Source: Pseudomonas delhiensis (GTDB taxonomy: Bacteria > Pseudomonadota > Gammaproteobacteria > Pseudomonadales > Pseudomonadaceae). Taken from it: DNA of 62,218 bases. A program made the translations under genes and the position numbers. Shown here piece after piece: positions 28,623 through 37,800 of this stretch (within the stretch, counting starts at the first letter, position 1; every line of letters begins with the position of its first letter). The notes beneath the pieces are model-generated. The model did no database searches. It was not told where the DNA came from and worked only from the letters and a program-made list of their open reading frames with translations. Where the stretch lies: positions 1 through 62,218 of the forward strand of contig NZ_FZPC01000035.1 of the NCBI RefSeq assembly GCF_900187975.1. The letters are read 5' to 3'.

Positions 28623-28979
28623 TCGCGGACCGAGTCCGCTCCTACGGGGAGCCCGTGCTTCACGGCAAATTGTAGGAGCGGGCCCTGCCCGCGATTCGCG
28701 CGCAGGGCGCGCTCCTACAGGTTGAAGCTGAACTCCGCGTTCATGCCGGACAGCCCCCTCTCCCGCTTGTGGGAGAGGGGAAGGCGTCAATCCAAAGCAC
28801 AGTGCCGCCGGCGAACACCATTCGCGGACGGAGTCCGCTCCTACGGGGAGCCCGTGCTTCGCGGCAAATTGTAGGAGCGGGCCCTGCCCGCGACTCGCGC
28901 GCAGGGCGCGCTCCTACAGGTTGAAGCTGAACTCCGCGTTCATACCGGACAGCCCCCTCTCCCGCTTGCGGGAGAGGGT
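28623..28979. repeat. Tandem 199-bp composite repeat
   Basis: Two copies (about 28623-28780 and 28822-28979) are nearly identical over about 158 bp with a 199-bp period. Each contains a CGCGGAC(C/G)GAGTCCGCTCC palindrome, TGTAGGAGCGGGCCCTGCCC with its inverse arm, a unique AGGTTGAAGCTGAACTCCGC segment and a CCCCTCTCCCGCTTG(C/T)GGGA hairpin. The unique-sequence part shows a real segmental duplication, not just two independent repeat insertions. A TTCGCGAGCAAGC fragment follows near 29032. No gene was found in 28618-29066. Confidence 0.85.
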
Positions 28980-29066
28980 TGGGGAGAGGGCGCTCTTGAG
29001 GATGCGCACCGAACCTGCCCGATGGAACCCCATTCGCGAGCAAGCTCACTCCTACGAAAAGCGCCC

Positions 29067-29855
29067 CTACTCCGGCCTACGCCCCGCCATCCGCGCGGTA
29101 ATCGCCGCCGCCGCTTCCTTCAGCAACTCCGCCGCCCGCCCCTGGGTTTCCGCGCGGAAGGCGCTGGCCGCGCCCACCACCGTCACCACCCCGGCCAGTT
29201 GCTCGCCCACCGCGAACACCGGCGCCGACAGCGCATTCACCCCCGGCATCAGCAGGCCGTGCACGTGGTGCAGGCCCGTGGCGCGGATTTCCGCCGTCTG
29301 CTTGTGCAGTTCCGCCTCGTCCAGCGCGCCGGGCGTGCCCGCCTCTTCCGCGCGCAGCGGCGCGGTCTCGCCGTCGGGCAGGTAGGCGTTGAACACCAGG
29401 CCGGTGGACGAGCCCAATAGAGGGAGCACCGAGCCCACGCGGGTGACCAGGGTCACCGCGCGCAGCGGTTGCTCCACCTGCACCACGGTCGGGCCCTTGT
29501 TGCCCCACACGGCGAGGAAGCAGGTTTCGTTCAGCTCGTCGCGCAGGGCGCTCAGGTGCGCCGTGGCCGCGCGCACCACGTCCAGCCGGCCGATGGCGGC
29601 CAGGCCGACGAACAGCGCCTCCGGCCCCAGGGCGTAATGGTTGGTGGCCGCGTCCTGCTCGGCGAAGCCGCTGGCGATCAGCGCCTGCAGGTAGCGGTGG
29701 ACCTTGGCCGCGGGCATGCCCACGTGCTCGGCCAGGCGCGACAGCGAGGTGGCCGGGGCCAGGTCGGCCAGGCCCCTGAGGATGTCCGTGCCGACTTCGG
29801 CGGCCTGCACTTTCTGGCGTTTCGGCGCGTCGCCGGTGTCCCTGGGAATGGCCAT
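29067..29855 (-). CDS. hmgR: IclR-family regulator of the homogentisate genes
   Basis: A 262-aa protein with an N-terminal winged helix-turn-helix (SLSRLAEHVGMPAAKVHRYL, about residues 37-56) and a C-terminal IclR effector domain (about 85-255). It is divergent from hmgA across 101 bp that include a perfect dyad. This matches HmgR of P. putida, an IclR-type repressor released by homogentisate. The name rests on position and family. Confidence 0.8.
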   Translation of the reverse strand: MAIPRDTGDAPKRQKVQAAEVGTDILRGLADLAPATSLSRLAEHVGMPAAKVHRYLQALIASGFAEQDAATNHYALGPEALFVGLAAIGRLDVVRAATAHLSALRDELNETCFLAVWGNKGPTVVQVEQPLRAVTLVTRVGSVLPLLGSSTGLVFNAYLPDGETAPLRAEEAGTPGALDEAELHKQTAEIRATGLHHVHGLLMPGVNALSAPVFAVGEQLAGVVTVVGAASAFRAETQGRAAELLKEAAAAITARMAGRRPE

Positions 29856-29911
29856 GCAATGACTCGTTCGTCGATGGAGGCGCTGTTATAGCTTGACCCC
29901 TTCCGGCGTTC

Positions 29912-29946
29912 AAATTACGTTATCCGTAATTCGATTACAAAAACAA
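29912..29946 (+). promoter_or_regulatory. hmgA operator/promoter (HmgR site)
   Basis: The perfect inverted repeat AATTACG (29913-29919) / CGTAATT (29925-29931), with a 5-bp spacer, is followed by ATTACAAAAACAA. A plausible -35 TTGACC (29893-29898) would place the -10 inside the dyad, fitting repression. The 35-bp block recurs upstream of maiA. Confidence 0.65.
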
Positions 29947-29956
29947 AGAGGTCGCC

Positions 29957-31246
29957 ATGTCGTCCGTCGAATCCCTCGCCTACCTGTCGGGTTTCAACAA
30001 CCAGTTCGCCAGCGAAGCCCTGCCCGGCGCCCTGCCCCACGGGCAGAACTCGCCGCAGCAGGCGCCCTACGGCCTGTACGCCGAGCAGTTCTCCGGCACC
30101 GCCTTCACCGTGCCGCGCAGCGAGGCCCGGCGCACCTGGCTGTACCGCATCAAGCCCTCGGCCAGCCACCCGCGCTTCGAACGCCTGGCGCGGCAGGTCC
30201 CCGGCCGCGAGCCGGGCCAGGTCAACCCCAACCGCCTGCGCTGGAACCCCCAGGACATCCCCGCCGAGCCCACCGACTTCATCGACGGCCTGCTGACCCT
30301 CGCCGCCACCGCCGACCCCGAGCAGGCCAGCGGGGTGAGCGTGCACCTGTACCGCGCCAACCGCTCCATGGACCGGGCCTTCTTCGACGCCGACGGCGAG
30401 CTGCTGATCGTCCCGCAGCAGGGCCGCCTGCGCCTGGCCACCGAGCTGGGCCGGCTGGACATCGAGCCGCTGGAGATCGCGGTGATCCCGCGTGGCATGA
30501 AGTTCCGCGTCGAACTGCTCGACGCCACCGCCGCCGGCTACATCTGCGAGAACCACGGCGCCGCCCTGCGCATCCCCGACCTGGGCCCGATCGGCAGCAA
30601 CGGCCTGGCCAACCCGCGCGACTTCCTCGCCCCGGTGGCCCACTACGAGGACATCGACGCCCCCGTGCAGCTGGTGCAGAAGTTCCTCGGCGAACTGTGG
30701 GCCTGCGAGCTGGACCACTCGCCGCTGGACGTGGTCGCCTGGCACGGCAACAACGTGCCCTACAAGTACGACCTGCGCCTGTTCAACACCATCGGCACGG
30801 TCAGCTACGATCACCCGGACCCGTCGATCTTCACCGTGCTCACCTCGCCCAGCGACACCCACGGCATGGCCAACGTCGACTTCGTGATCTTCCCGCCGCG
30901 CTGGATGGTGGCCGAGAACACCTTCCGCCCGCCGTGGTTCCACCGCAACCTGATGAACGAATTCATGGGCCTGATCCAGGGCGCCTACGACGCCAAGGCC
31001 GACGGCTTCGCCCCGGGCGGCGCCTCGCTGCACAACTGCATGAGCGCCCACGGCCCGGACAACGCCACCACCGTGCAGGCCATAGCCGCCCAGCTTGCGC
31101 CGCACAAGATCGACAACACCATGGCCTTCATGTTCGAGACCGGCCGCGTCCTGCGCCCGACCCGCTACGCTCTCGAATGCCCGCAGCTGCAGCGCGACTA
31201 CGACGCCTGCTGGAGCGGCATGGCCAAGACCTTCCAGAGGAACTGA
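29957..31246 (+). CDS. hmgA: Homogentisate 1,2-dioxygenase HmgA
   Basis: A 429-aa ring-cleavage enzyme giving maleylacetoacetate. The iron ligands are recognisable in [11 protein letters not shown] (His and Glu) and [12 protein letters not shown] (His). Other landmarks are [19 protein letters not shown] at the N-terminus, NPNRLRWNP and ICENHGA. It is the first gene of hmgA-fahA, divergent from the IclR regulator. Confidence 0.96.
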   Translation: MSSVESLAYLSGFNNQFASEALPGALPHGQNSPQQAPYGLYAEQFSGTAFTVPRSEARRTWLYRIKPSASHPRFERLARQVPGREPGQVNPNRLRWNPQDIPAEPTDFIDGLLTLAATADPEQASGVSVHLYRANRSMDRAFFDADGELLIVPQQGRLRLATELGRLDIEPLEIAVIPRGMKFRVELLDATAAGYICENHGAALRIPDLGPIGSNGLANPRDFLAPVAHYEDIDAPVQLVQKFLGELWACELDHSPLDVVAWHGNNVPYKYDLRLFNTIGTVSYDHPDPSIFTVLTSPSDTHGMANVDFVIFPPRWMVAENTFRPPWFHRNLMNEFMGLIQGAYDAKADGFAPGGASLHNCMSAHGPDNATTVQAIAAQLAPHKIDNTMAFMFETGRVLRPTRYALECPQLQRDYDACWSGMAKTFQRN

Positions 31247-31251
31247 ACCCC

Positions 31252-32556
31252 ATGAACCAGGCAGACAACCGCCGCAGCTGGATCGAATCCGCCAACGGCC
31301 ACCCCGACTTCCCCCTGCAGAACCTGCCGCTGGGCGTGTTCAGCAGCCCCGGCCGCGAGCCGCGCGGCGGCGTGGCCATCGGCGAGCACATCCTCGACCT
31401 GAAGGCGGCGCTGGCCGCCGACCTGTTCGAGGGCGAGGCCCGCCACGCCGCGGAGGCCGCCAGCGGCGCCAGCCTCAACGCCTTCTTCGCCCTCGGCGCC
31501 GGCCCGCGCCGCGTGCTGCGCGAGCAGCTGCAGGCGCTGCTGGCCGAAGGCAGCCCGCGCCAGGCGCGGATGCAGGAACTGGGCGCCACGCTGCTGCCGG
31601 CCCAGGCCAGCTGCCAGCTGCACCTGCCGGCCCAGGTGGGCGACTACACCGACTTCTACGTCGGCATCCACCACGCCAACAACGTCGGCCGCCTGTTCCG
31701 CCCGGACAACCCGCTGCTGCCCAACTACAAGCACGTGCCCATCGGCTACCACGGCCGCGCCTCCACCGTGGTCGCCTCCGGCGCCGCGGTGCGCCGGCCC
31801 AACGGCCAAACCCTGGCGCCCGGCGCCGAGGCCCCGACCTTCGGCCCGAGCAAGCGCCTGGACTACGAACTGGAACTGGGCATCTGGATCGGCCCGGGCA
31901 ACGCCATGGGCGAGGCCATCGGCATCGGCCAGGCCGAGCAGCACGTGGCCGGCTACTGCCTGCTCAACGACTGGTCGGCGCGCGACGTGCAGGCCTGGGA
32001 ATACCAGCCGCTGGGCCCCTTCCTGGCGAAGAACTTCGCCACCAGCGTGTCGCCCTGGGTGGTCACCGCCGAGGCCCTGGCGCCCTTCCGCAAGGCCCAG
32101 CCGCCGCGCCCCGAGGGTGACCCGCAGCCGCTGCCCTACCTGCTGGACGAGCACGACCAGGCCCACGGCGCCCTCGACATCCAGCTGGAAGTGCTGCTGC
32201 AGACGGCGGCCATGCGCGAGCAGGGCGTCGAGCCCGTGCGCCTGGCACTGAGCAACACCCGGAACATGTACTGGACGGTGGCGCAGATGGTCGCCCACCA
32301 CAGCGTCGGCGGCTGCAAGCTGCAGGCCGGCGACCTGTTCGGCTCCGGCACCCTCTCCGGGCCGCAGCCGGAAGCCTTCGGCAGCCTGCTGGAGAGCACC
32401 TTCGGCGGCAAGCAGCCGCTGGAACTGCCCGGCGGCGAGCAGCGCACCTTCCTGCAGGACGGCGACGAGGTGATCTTCCGCGCCTGGTGCGAACGCGAAG
32501 GCTACCCGCGCATCGGCTTCGGCGAGTGCCGCGGGGTGATCCTGCCGGCGCGTTGA
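31252..32556 (+). CDS. fahA: Fumarylacetoacetase FahA
   Basis: A 434-aa hydrolase that splits fumarylacetoacetate to fumarate and acetoacetate, the last step of tyrosine breakdown. Metal and catalytic residues are seen in GDYTDFYVGIHHA, DYELELGIWIG (Glu pair) and LLNDWSARDVQ (Asp). It starts 5 nt after the hmgA stop, with AGAGGAA overlapping the hmgA end, so translation is coupled. Confidence 0.95.
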   Translation: MNQADNRRSWIESANGHPDFPLQNLPLGVFSSPGREPRGGVAIGEHILDLKAALAADLFEGEARHAAEAASGASLNAFFALGAGPRRVLREQLQALLAEGSPRQARMQELGATLLPAQASCQLHLPAQVGDYTDFYVGIHHANNVGRLFRPDNPLLPNYKHVPIGYHGRASTVVASGAAVRRPNGQTLAPGAEAPTFGPSKRLDYELELGIWIGPGNAMGEAIGIGQAEQHVAGYCLLNDWSARDVQAWEYQPLGPFLAKNFATSVSPWVVTAEALAPFRKAQPPRPEGDPQPLPYLLDEHDQAHGALDIQLEVLLQTAAMREQGVEPVRLALSNTRNMYWTVAQMVAHHSVGGCKLQAGDLFGSGTLSGPQPEAFGSLLESTFGGKQPLELPGGEQRTFLQDGDEVIFRAWCEREGYPRIGFGECRGVILPAR

Positions 32557-32594
32557 ACAGCCAAGGTCAACCTCGGGGCCGCCTGGGCGCAAGG

Positions 32595-32690
32595 TCAAAC
32601 GGCGGATAACGCCGTAGGCGTTATTCGCCCTACGCCAGGCTCACCCATCACGTAGGGGGATAACCGTTCGCGGTTATCCGCCGCCTGACC
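32595..32690. repeat. Inverted repeat pair of the GGCGGATAAC type
   Basis: AACGGCGGATAACGCCGTAG with GCGTTATTCGCCCTACG, then a CGTAGGGGGATAACCGTTCG unit with GGTTATCCGCC. It fills the space between convergent fahA and copD and might act as a transcription or supercoiling barrier. Confidence 0.8.
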
Positions 32691-32699
32691 TTGGCGCCC

Positions 32700-33560
32700 C
32701 TACCCCGCCGGCGACAAGGTCCCCAGCAACGACACCGCCGCCACCGCCGCCACCCCGCACGCCCACTCCAGCATCACGCTGCGCCGCAACGCCAGCAGGC
32801 GCTTCTCGCGAAACGCCAGGGCCACGCGGTTGAGCAGCGCCAGGGCGAGCATCCCCGCCACCAGCAGCAACTTGATGGTCAGCACGAAACCGAAGGTGGA
32901 AACCCGCGGGTCCGGCCATTGCCCGACCAGCGCCCAGACGTTCACCAGCCCGCTGGCCGCCACCCCGGCCACCAGCAGGTAGCCCACGCCGCTGAAGCGC
33001 CGCAGCGCCTCGCCATGGGTGGAGCCCGGCGCGCGGTAGAGCAGCGCCGCCAGCAACAGCAGGCCGCCGAGCCAGGCGCCGGCGCAGAGCAGGTGCAGGG
33101 CCTGGTTGAGCATCAGGCCGACACCGGCCCAGCCGTCGAGCATGGCGCCGTGGCCCACCGGCGCCAGGCTGGCCAGGACGGCCCCGGCCAGCAGCACGCG
33201 CAGCGGGTTGTCCGCCGACAGGGGCAGGCACAGCGCCACCAGCAATGCGACGTTCGCCAGCAGGTGCCAGGCCCAGACCTGGCCGAAGAAGGTCTGCCCC
33301 AGCACCAGCCGCAGCGTCGGTCCGTCCAGCGCGGCGGACCACTCGCCGGCCATGCTCGCCGCCACCAGGCCGAGCCAGGCCAGGCCACCGAGCAGCGCCA
33401 GCGCGGCGGCGCCACGCAAGCCGGCGAGCACCCGCCCATCCAGCGTGGCGAGCACGGCGCCCTCCTGGCGGCGCAGCACCGCACGGAACAGCCCCACGCC
33501 GAACAGCGTGAGGGTCAGCAGCAGGTGCAGGAAACGACAGAAGACCAGGGCGTCATCCAT
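32700..33560 (-). CDS. copD: Copper resistance membrane protein CopD
   Basis: A 286-aa inner-membrane protein with about eight helices. It has conserved histidines and polar residues in membrane segments (FCRFLHLLLTL at the N-terminus; ALHLLCAGAWLGGLLLL in the middle). CopD/PcoD works with CopC in copper uptake or delivery across the inner membrane. It lies 19 nt after copC on the same strand. No copA or copB multicopper oxidase genes are nearby, so this is a copCD-only unit. Confidence 0.87.
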   Translation of the reverse strand: MDDALVFCRFLHLLLTLTLFGVGLFRAVLRRQEGAVLATLDGRVLAGLRGAAALALLGGLAWLGLVAASMAGEWSAALDGPTLRLVLGQTFFGQVWAWHLLANVALLVALCLPLSADNPLRVLLAGAVLASLAPVGHGAMLDGWAGVGLMLNQALHLLCAGAWLGGLLLLAALLYRAPGSTHGEALRRFSGVGYLLVAGVAASGLVNVWALVGQWPDPRVSTFGFVLTIKLLLVAGMLALALLNRVALAFREKRLLALRRSVMLEWACGVAAVAAVSLLGTLSPAG

Positions 33561-33579
33561 GGCGGATGCGGCTCATGGT

Positions 33580-33945
33580 TCAGGGCGCGACCTTGAAGAC
33601 GTAGCTGCCGTTGCTCTTGTGGGTGTCCACCGAAACGGCGTGCCATTCCACCTTGTACTCGCCGGCCGGCAGCGGTTGGTCGAAGGTCACCACCAGCACC
33701 TTGGCATCACCCTCGGTGGTGGCGATGCCGGTCACCTTCACGGCCTTGCCGTCGGCGGCGGTGACCGTGACCTTGGTGAACTTCGCCTCGACGCCTTCGG
33801 AGAAGCTCAGGCGCAGTTCCTTGGGAGCGGTGGCGGTGCTGTCGGCGGCGGGGGTTTCGCTCTTCAGGTGGGCGTGGGCGAAGACGGCGGGGGCGTTGAG
33901 GATGGCGAGCAGGCCGAGGGCGGCGAGCAGGGGGGATTTGCGCAT
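33580..33945 (-). CDS. copC: Periplasmic copper-binding protein CopC
   Basis: A 121-aa protein with a signal peptide cleaved after VFA, leaving a mature N-terminal His (HAHLKSETPA). This His-1 brace and the VDTHKSNGSYVF motif near the end are the Cu(II) site of CopC. No methionine-rich Cu(I) loop is seen, so it appears to be the Cu(II)-only type. Start at ATG 33945. It is the first gene of copCD. Confidence 0.9.
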   Translation of the reverse strand: MRKSPLLAALGLLAILNAPAVFAHAHLKSETPAADSTATAPKELRLSFSEGVEAKFTKVTVTAADGKAVKVTGIATTEGDAKVLVVTFDQPLPAGEYKVEWHAVSVDTHKSNGSYVFKVAP

Positions 33946-34070
33946 GGCGGAACCTCGAATGGATTGCAGCGCCCGGCAGCTTAGCAAAGACGCCCCACCG
34001 CGTATCGCCCGCGCGCCCCTGGGCGGATGATCGCGGACGGAGTCCGCGATTGCCCCCGGCCGCGCCGGTC

Positions 34071-34934
34071 TCACCCCTGCAACCGGTTCACATCCCCCGG
34101 ATCGATGGACGCCCCAGCCCCCAGTTCCTCGCGCTGCTGCGCCAGACGAGCCCCTTCCTGCGCCGTCAAGGCAAAGAGCTTCTCCGGGTCGGCCTGGCGC
34201 AGTTGCAGGGCCAGCTTCTCCATCCCCTCGGCCACCACGATGTCATGCTGCCGCGCGGCCAGGCCGGCAAGGATGGTCTGCGCCGCCACCGCCGGGTCGA
34301 TGCCGTTGTCGATGTTGGTGTCCGAGCGGCCGCGCTGGCTGCCGTTGCCTTCCAGGGAGTTCAGGGCGATGGCGGTGCGCACCGAGCCGGGCAGGATCAC
34401 GCTGACGCCGATGCCATAGGCCGCCTCCACTTCCGCGCGCAGCGCCTCGAAGTAGCCGACCACCGCGTGCTTGGCGCCGCAGTAGCCGGTGCGCAGCGGC
34501 GCGCCCACCTTGCCGGCCACCGAGCTGACCACCGCCAGCTGGCCGCCGCGCTGTTCCACCAGGCGCGGCAGCAGGGCCTGGGTCAGGGCCACGGGGGCCA
34601 GGTAGTCCACTTCCATCAGTTGCCGGTACACCGCAAGGCCGGTGTCCAGGGCCAGGCTGCGCTGGCTGACGCCGGCGTTGTTCACCAGCAGGTCGATGCG
34701 CCCGCGCCAGGCCCAGGCCTGCTCCACCAGGGCCAGCAGGCGCTCGTAGTCGGTGCTTTCGAAGGGCAGCACCAGGCTGCGCTGCGGGGCGCGCCCGGCC
34801 AGCGCCTGCAGGGCCTCGACGCGGCGCCCGGAGAGGATCACCTCGGCGCCCTGCTCCAGCAATGCCAGCGCCAGCGCCTCGCCGATGCCGGAAGAGGCGC
34901 CGGTTATCCACACTACCTTGGCTGCGAAACTCAT
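34071..34934 (-). CDS. Short-chain dehydrogenase/reductase
   Basis: A 287-aa classical SDR. The NAD(P) motif is TGASSGIGEALA (residues 11-22), then NNAG, the catalytic Ser in AVVSSVAGKVG, and YCGAK with Tyr and Lys near residue 155. The C-terminal extension may anchor or orient the protein. The substrate cannot be read. Start at ATG 34934. Divergent from a Crp/Fnr regulator 163 bp away, which may control it. Confidence 0.87.
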   Translation of the reverse strand: MSFAAKVVWITGASSGIGEALALALLEQGAEVILSGRRVEALQALAGRAPQRSLVLPFESTDYERLLALVEQAWAWRGRIDLLVNNAGVSQRSLALDTGLAVYRQLMEVDYLAPVALTQALLPRLVEQRGGQLAVVSSVAGKVGAPLRTGYCGAKHAVVGYFEALRAEVEAAYGIGVSVILPGSVRTAIALNSLEGNGSQRGRSDTNIDNGIDPAVAAQTILAGLAARQHDIVVAEGMEKLALQLRQADPEKLFALTAQEGARLAQQREELGAGASIDPGDVNRLQG

Positions 34935-35097
34935 CGTTGTTGTTCTCCTTGGCCTGCGGGCGCACGCCGCCCGCGTTGCCAGGCAGGCTAGGCCAGCAGG
35001 CGGCGCAGGACTGCCGGAAACCCGACAATTGCCCATGGCTTGCAGCGGCCGGGCAAGGCGGTCAAAGTGCTGCGGTCACCTGCCCGAACCCCGCCCC

Positions 35098-35790
35098 ATG
35101 CCCGATACCGAAGACCTCCTGCAGCAACTGGGCGCCAACCCCTGGTTCGCCCGCCTGGCCCCCGCGGTGCGCCGCACCCTGGCCAGCGAAGGCCGGCGCC
35201 AGCAGCTGCGCGCCGGCGAGTTCGTGTTCCGCCAGGGCGACCGCGGCGAGCACTTCCTCACCCTGCTGCAGGGCAAGCTGAAGGCCTCGACCCTGCGCGA
35301 GGACGGCAAGGAGGCCATCCTCGCGGTGCTGGAGCCCGGCCACTGGTTCGGCGAGGCCTCGATGCTCGACGGCCTGCCGCGCACCCACGACGTGATCGCC
35401 AGCCGTGACAGCGAAGTGCTGGGCGTGGACCAGGCGACCTTCGACCGGCTGATGCTCGACAACGGCTTCGCCCGCGCCGTCTGCGTGCTCCAGGCGCAGC
35501 ACACGCGCCTGGTCTACCGCCTGCTGGAAGACGCCATGCTGCGCTCCACCCGCGCCCGCATCGCCAGCCGCCTGGAACAACTGGCGCGCGGCGACGGCAG
35601 CATCGACGGCGAGCAGCGCCAGGTGGTGCGCATCAGCCAGGACGAGCTGGCGATGATGCTCGGCATCAGCCGCCAGACGCTGTCCCTGGAACTGCGCGAG
35701 CTGGTGGCCGGCGGCGCGCTGGCGCTGGGCTACCGGCAACTGCGCATCCTGTCGCTGGAAAAGCTGCGCGAAATGGCGGCGCAAACGTAA
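35098..35790 (+). CDS. Crp/Fnr-family transcriptional regulator
   Basis: A 230-aa protein with a cyclic-nucleotide-binding-like beta roll (about residues 15-125; GEFVFRQGDRGEHFLTLLQG and GHWFGEASMLDG) and a C-terminal Crp-type helix-turn-helix (ISQDELAMMLGISRQTLSLE, about 180-199). The phosphate-binding cassette FGEASML lacks the usual Arg-Ser pair of cAMP binders, and there is no N-terminal cysteine cluster of Fnr, so its signal is unknown. Start at ATG 35098. Confidence 0.85.
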   Translation: MPDTEDLLQQLGANPWFARLAPAVRRTLASEGRRQQLRAGEFVFRQGDRGEHFLTLLQGKLKASTLREDGKEAILAVLEPGHWFGEASMLDGLPRTHDVIASRDSEVLGVDQATFDRLMLDNGFARAVCVLQAQHTRLVYRLLEDAMLRSTRARIASRLEQLARGDGSIDGEQRQVVRISQDELAMMLGISRQTLSLELRELVAGGALALGYRQLRILSLEKLREMAAQT

Positions 35791-35798
35791 CGGTCAGG

Positions 35799-36086
35799 CT
35801 TGGCGTAGGGCGAATAACGCTCCGCGTTATCCGCCGTCTAACCTCGCTTCCAGGCAGCTCCAAGGCCGACCTGGACGTCGGCTGCGGCATGGAGCAATCG
35901 GCGGATAACCGCGAACGGTTATTCGCCCTACATCACGGTCGAGCTTGGCGTAGGGCGAATAACGCTCCGCGTTATCCGCCGTTTAACCTCGCTTCCAGGC
36001 GGCTCCAGGGGCGACCTGGGCCCCGGCTGCGGCATGGGCCAATCGGCGGATAACCGCGAACGGTTATTCGCCCTACGGCACGGTCG
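35799..36086. repeat. Tandem 144-bp composite repeat
   Basis: Two copies (35799-35942 and 35943-36086). Each has a CTTGGCGTAGGGCGAATAAC unit with CGCGTTATCCGCCG, a segment starting AACCTCGCTTCCAGGC, and a CGGCGGATAACCGCGAACGG unit with TTATTCGCCCTAC. The intervening sequence is also conserved, so the whole block was duplicated. It separates the Crp/Fnr gene from the convergent sigma-factor gene. Confidence 0.85.
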
Positions 36087-36093
36087 GGCTTGG

Positions 36094-37347
36094 TCATGCC
36101 TCCAACGCCCGCAAACGCTGTTCGAGGAAGCGCCGCTCCGGCTCCAGGCGCACCAGTTCCAGCGCCCGCTCGTAGGCCTCGCGGGCCTCGGTGGCGCGGC
36201 CCAGGCGGCGGCAGAAGTCGGCGCGGGCGGCGTGGGCCAGGTGGTAGTCGGCCAGCTCGCCGCGGGCGAGGATGGCGTCCACCGCGTCCAGCCCGGCCTG
36301 CGCTCCATCGCGCATGGCCAGGGCCACTGCCCGGTTGAGTTCCACCACCGGCGAGGGCTGCAGTTGCAGCAAGGCGTCGTACAGCGCCACCAGGCGCGGC
36401 CAGTCGGTGCTGGCCAGGTCGGCGGCCTCGGCGTGCACCGCGGCCAGGGCCGCCTGCAGGCTGTAGGGGCCGAAGCGGCGGCTGGCCAGGGCCAGGCCGA
36501 CCAGGCGCTGGCCCTCGGCGATCAGCCCGGCGTCCCAGCGCGAGCGGTCCTGGTGCTCCAGCAGCACCAGTTCGCCGTTCTCGTCACTGCGCGCGGCGCG
36601 CCGCGATTCCTGCAGCAGCATCAGCGCCAGCAGGCCCATCACTTCCGGCTCCGGCAGCAGTTCCAGCAGTTGCCGGCCGAGGCGGATGGCCTCGCCGGAC
36701 AGCTCGGCGCGGGTCAGGGATTCGCCGCTGGAGGCCGCGTAGCCCTCGTTGAACACCAGGTACACCACCCGCAGCACGCTGGTCAGGCGCTGCGGCAGCT
36801 CGGCCGGCTCCGGCACCTGGTAGGGAATGCGCGCATCGCGGATCTTCTGCTTGGCGCGGACGATGCGCTGGGCGATGGTCGCCGGCTGCGCGAGGAAGGC
36901 GCGGGCGATCTCCTCGGTGCGCAGGTCGCAGACCTCGCGCAGGGTCAGCGCCACCTGGGCGTCGGCGGCCAGCGCCGGGTGGCAGCAGGTGAAGACCAGG
37001 CGCAGGCGGTCGTCCTCCAGGCCCTCGTGCCCGGCCTCTTCCTCGCCCTGGGCGTCGATCTCCAGCTGGCGGGCGATCTGCTCCAGCGAGGCGTCGAAGC
37101 GCACCCGCCGGCGCAGGTGGTCGATGGCCTTGAAGCGTCCGGCGGAGACCAGCCAGGCCCGCGGGTTGTGCGGCAGGCCATCGCGCCCCCACTGCTCCAC
37201 GGCGGCGGCGAAGGCGTCGTGCAGCGCCTCCTCGGCGCGGTCGAAGTCGCCCAGCAGGCGGATCAGCGTGGCCAGCACGCGCCGCGATTCGCGGCGGTAG
37301 ATGTCATCCACCCTGTCCCGCAGCGAAGGCGGCGCGTAGTCATGCAT
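36094..37347 (-). CDS. ECF42-type RNA polymerase sigma factor
   Basis: A 417-aa protein, long for an ECF sigma factor. It has region 2 (about residues 15-80; [24 protein letters not shown]), region 4 (about 115-175; [20 protein letters not shown]), and a C-terminal extension of about 230 residues with TPR-like helices ([14 protein letters not shown] start; repeats near 350-410). This layout and its partners (YciI/DGPF, DUF899, NTF2-like) are those of ECF42 sigma factors, which have no classical anti-sigma factor; the C-terminal domain is thought to regulate activity. Last gene of a four-gene operon, 9 nt after the NTF2-like gene. Confidence 0.88.
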   Translation of the reverse strand: MHDYAPPSLRDRVDDIYRRESRRVLATLIRLLGDFDRAEEALHDAFAAAVEQWGRDGLPHNPRAWLVSAGRFKAIDHLRRRVRFDASLEQIARQLEIDAQGEEEAGHEGLEDDRLRLVFTCCHPALAADAQVALTLREVCDLRTEEIARAFLAQPATIAQRIVRAKQKIRDARIPYQVPEPAELPQRLTSVLRVVYLVFNEGYAASSGESLTRAELSGEAIRLGRQLLELLPEPEVMGLLALMLLQESRRAARSDENGELVLLEHQDRSRWDAGLIAEGQRLVGLALASRRFGPYSLQAALAAVHAEAADLASTDWPRLVALYDALLQLQPSPVVELNRAVALAMRDGAQAGLDAVDAILARGELADYHLAHAARADFCRRLGRATEAREAYERALELVRLEPERRFLEQRLRALEA

Positions 37348-37356
37348 GCGGCCGGC

Positions 37357-37785
37357 TCATGGCTGGGCGTCGAACAGCAACTGCCCGCTGTGCATGTCGA
37401 AAGGAATGGAGAAGTGCTCGTGGACGATCTTCCATTCCCCGTCCACCCGCCGCAGGCCGAAGGTCACCCGCGCCCAGGAGGCCTTTTCCTCGCCCTGCTC
37501 GTCCCTGCCGCCGCAGTACGACAGGTAGTGGCCGAAGGCGACGTCGCCGCCCTGCTCCACCGCCAGGTGGTGGCGCTCGAAGCGCGTCTGCTGGCAGGCC
37601 AGCAGGCAGGCGCGCCAGTGCTGCGCATAGGCCTCGCGGCCGACGAACTGCAGCTTGCCCACGGCATCGAAGGCCAGCACGTCGTCGCTGTAGTGGCGGA
37701 CGATGGCCTCGACGTCGCCGGCCTGCACCGCTTCCAGCCAGCCGTCCAGCAGGCGCTGGATGGCCGGGTCGATGGGACTGCCCAT
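37357..37785 (-). CDS. NTF2-like (SnoaL/YybH-type) protein
   Basis: A 142-aa cone-fold protein of the DUF4440/YybH type. The N-terminal helix LLDGWLEAVQAGDVEAIVRHY and the final strands VHEHFSIPFDM are typical. Members bind small ligands or act as isomerases; the substrate is unknown. Second to last of the ECF42 operon, with AGGAGG just upstream of its ATG. Confidence 0.8.
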   Translation of the reverse strand: MGSPIDPAIQRLLDGWLEAVQAGDVEAIVRHYSDDVLAFDAVGKLQFVGREAYAQHWRACLLACQQTRFERHHLAVEQGGDVAFGHYLSYCGGRDEQGEEKASWARVTFGLRRVDGEWKIVHEHFSIPFDMHSGQLLFDAQP

Positions 37786-37800
37786 GGCGATTCCTCCTTT

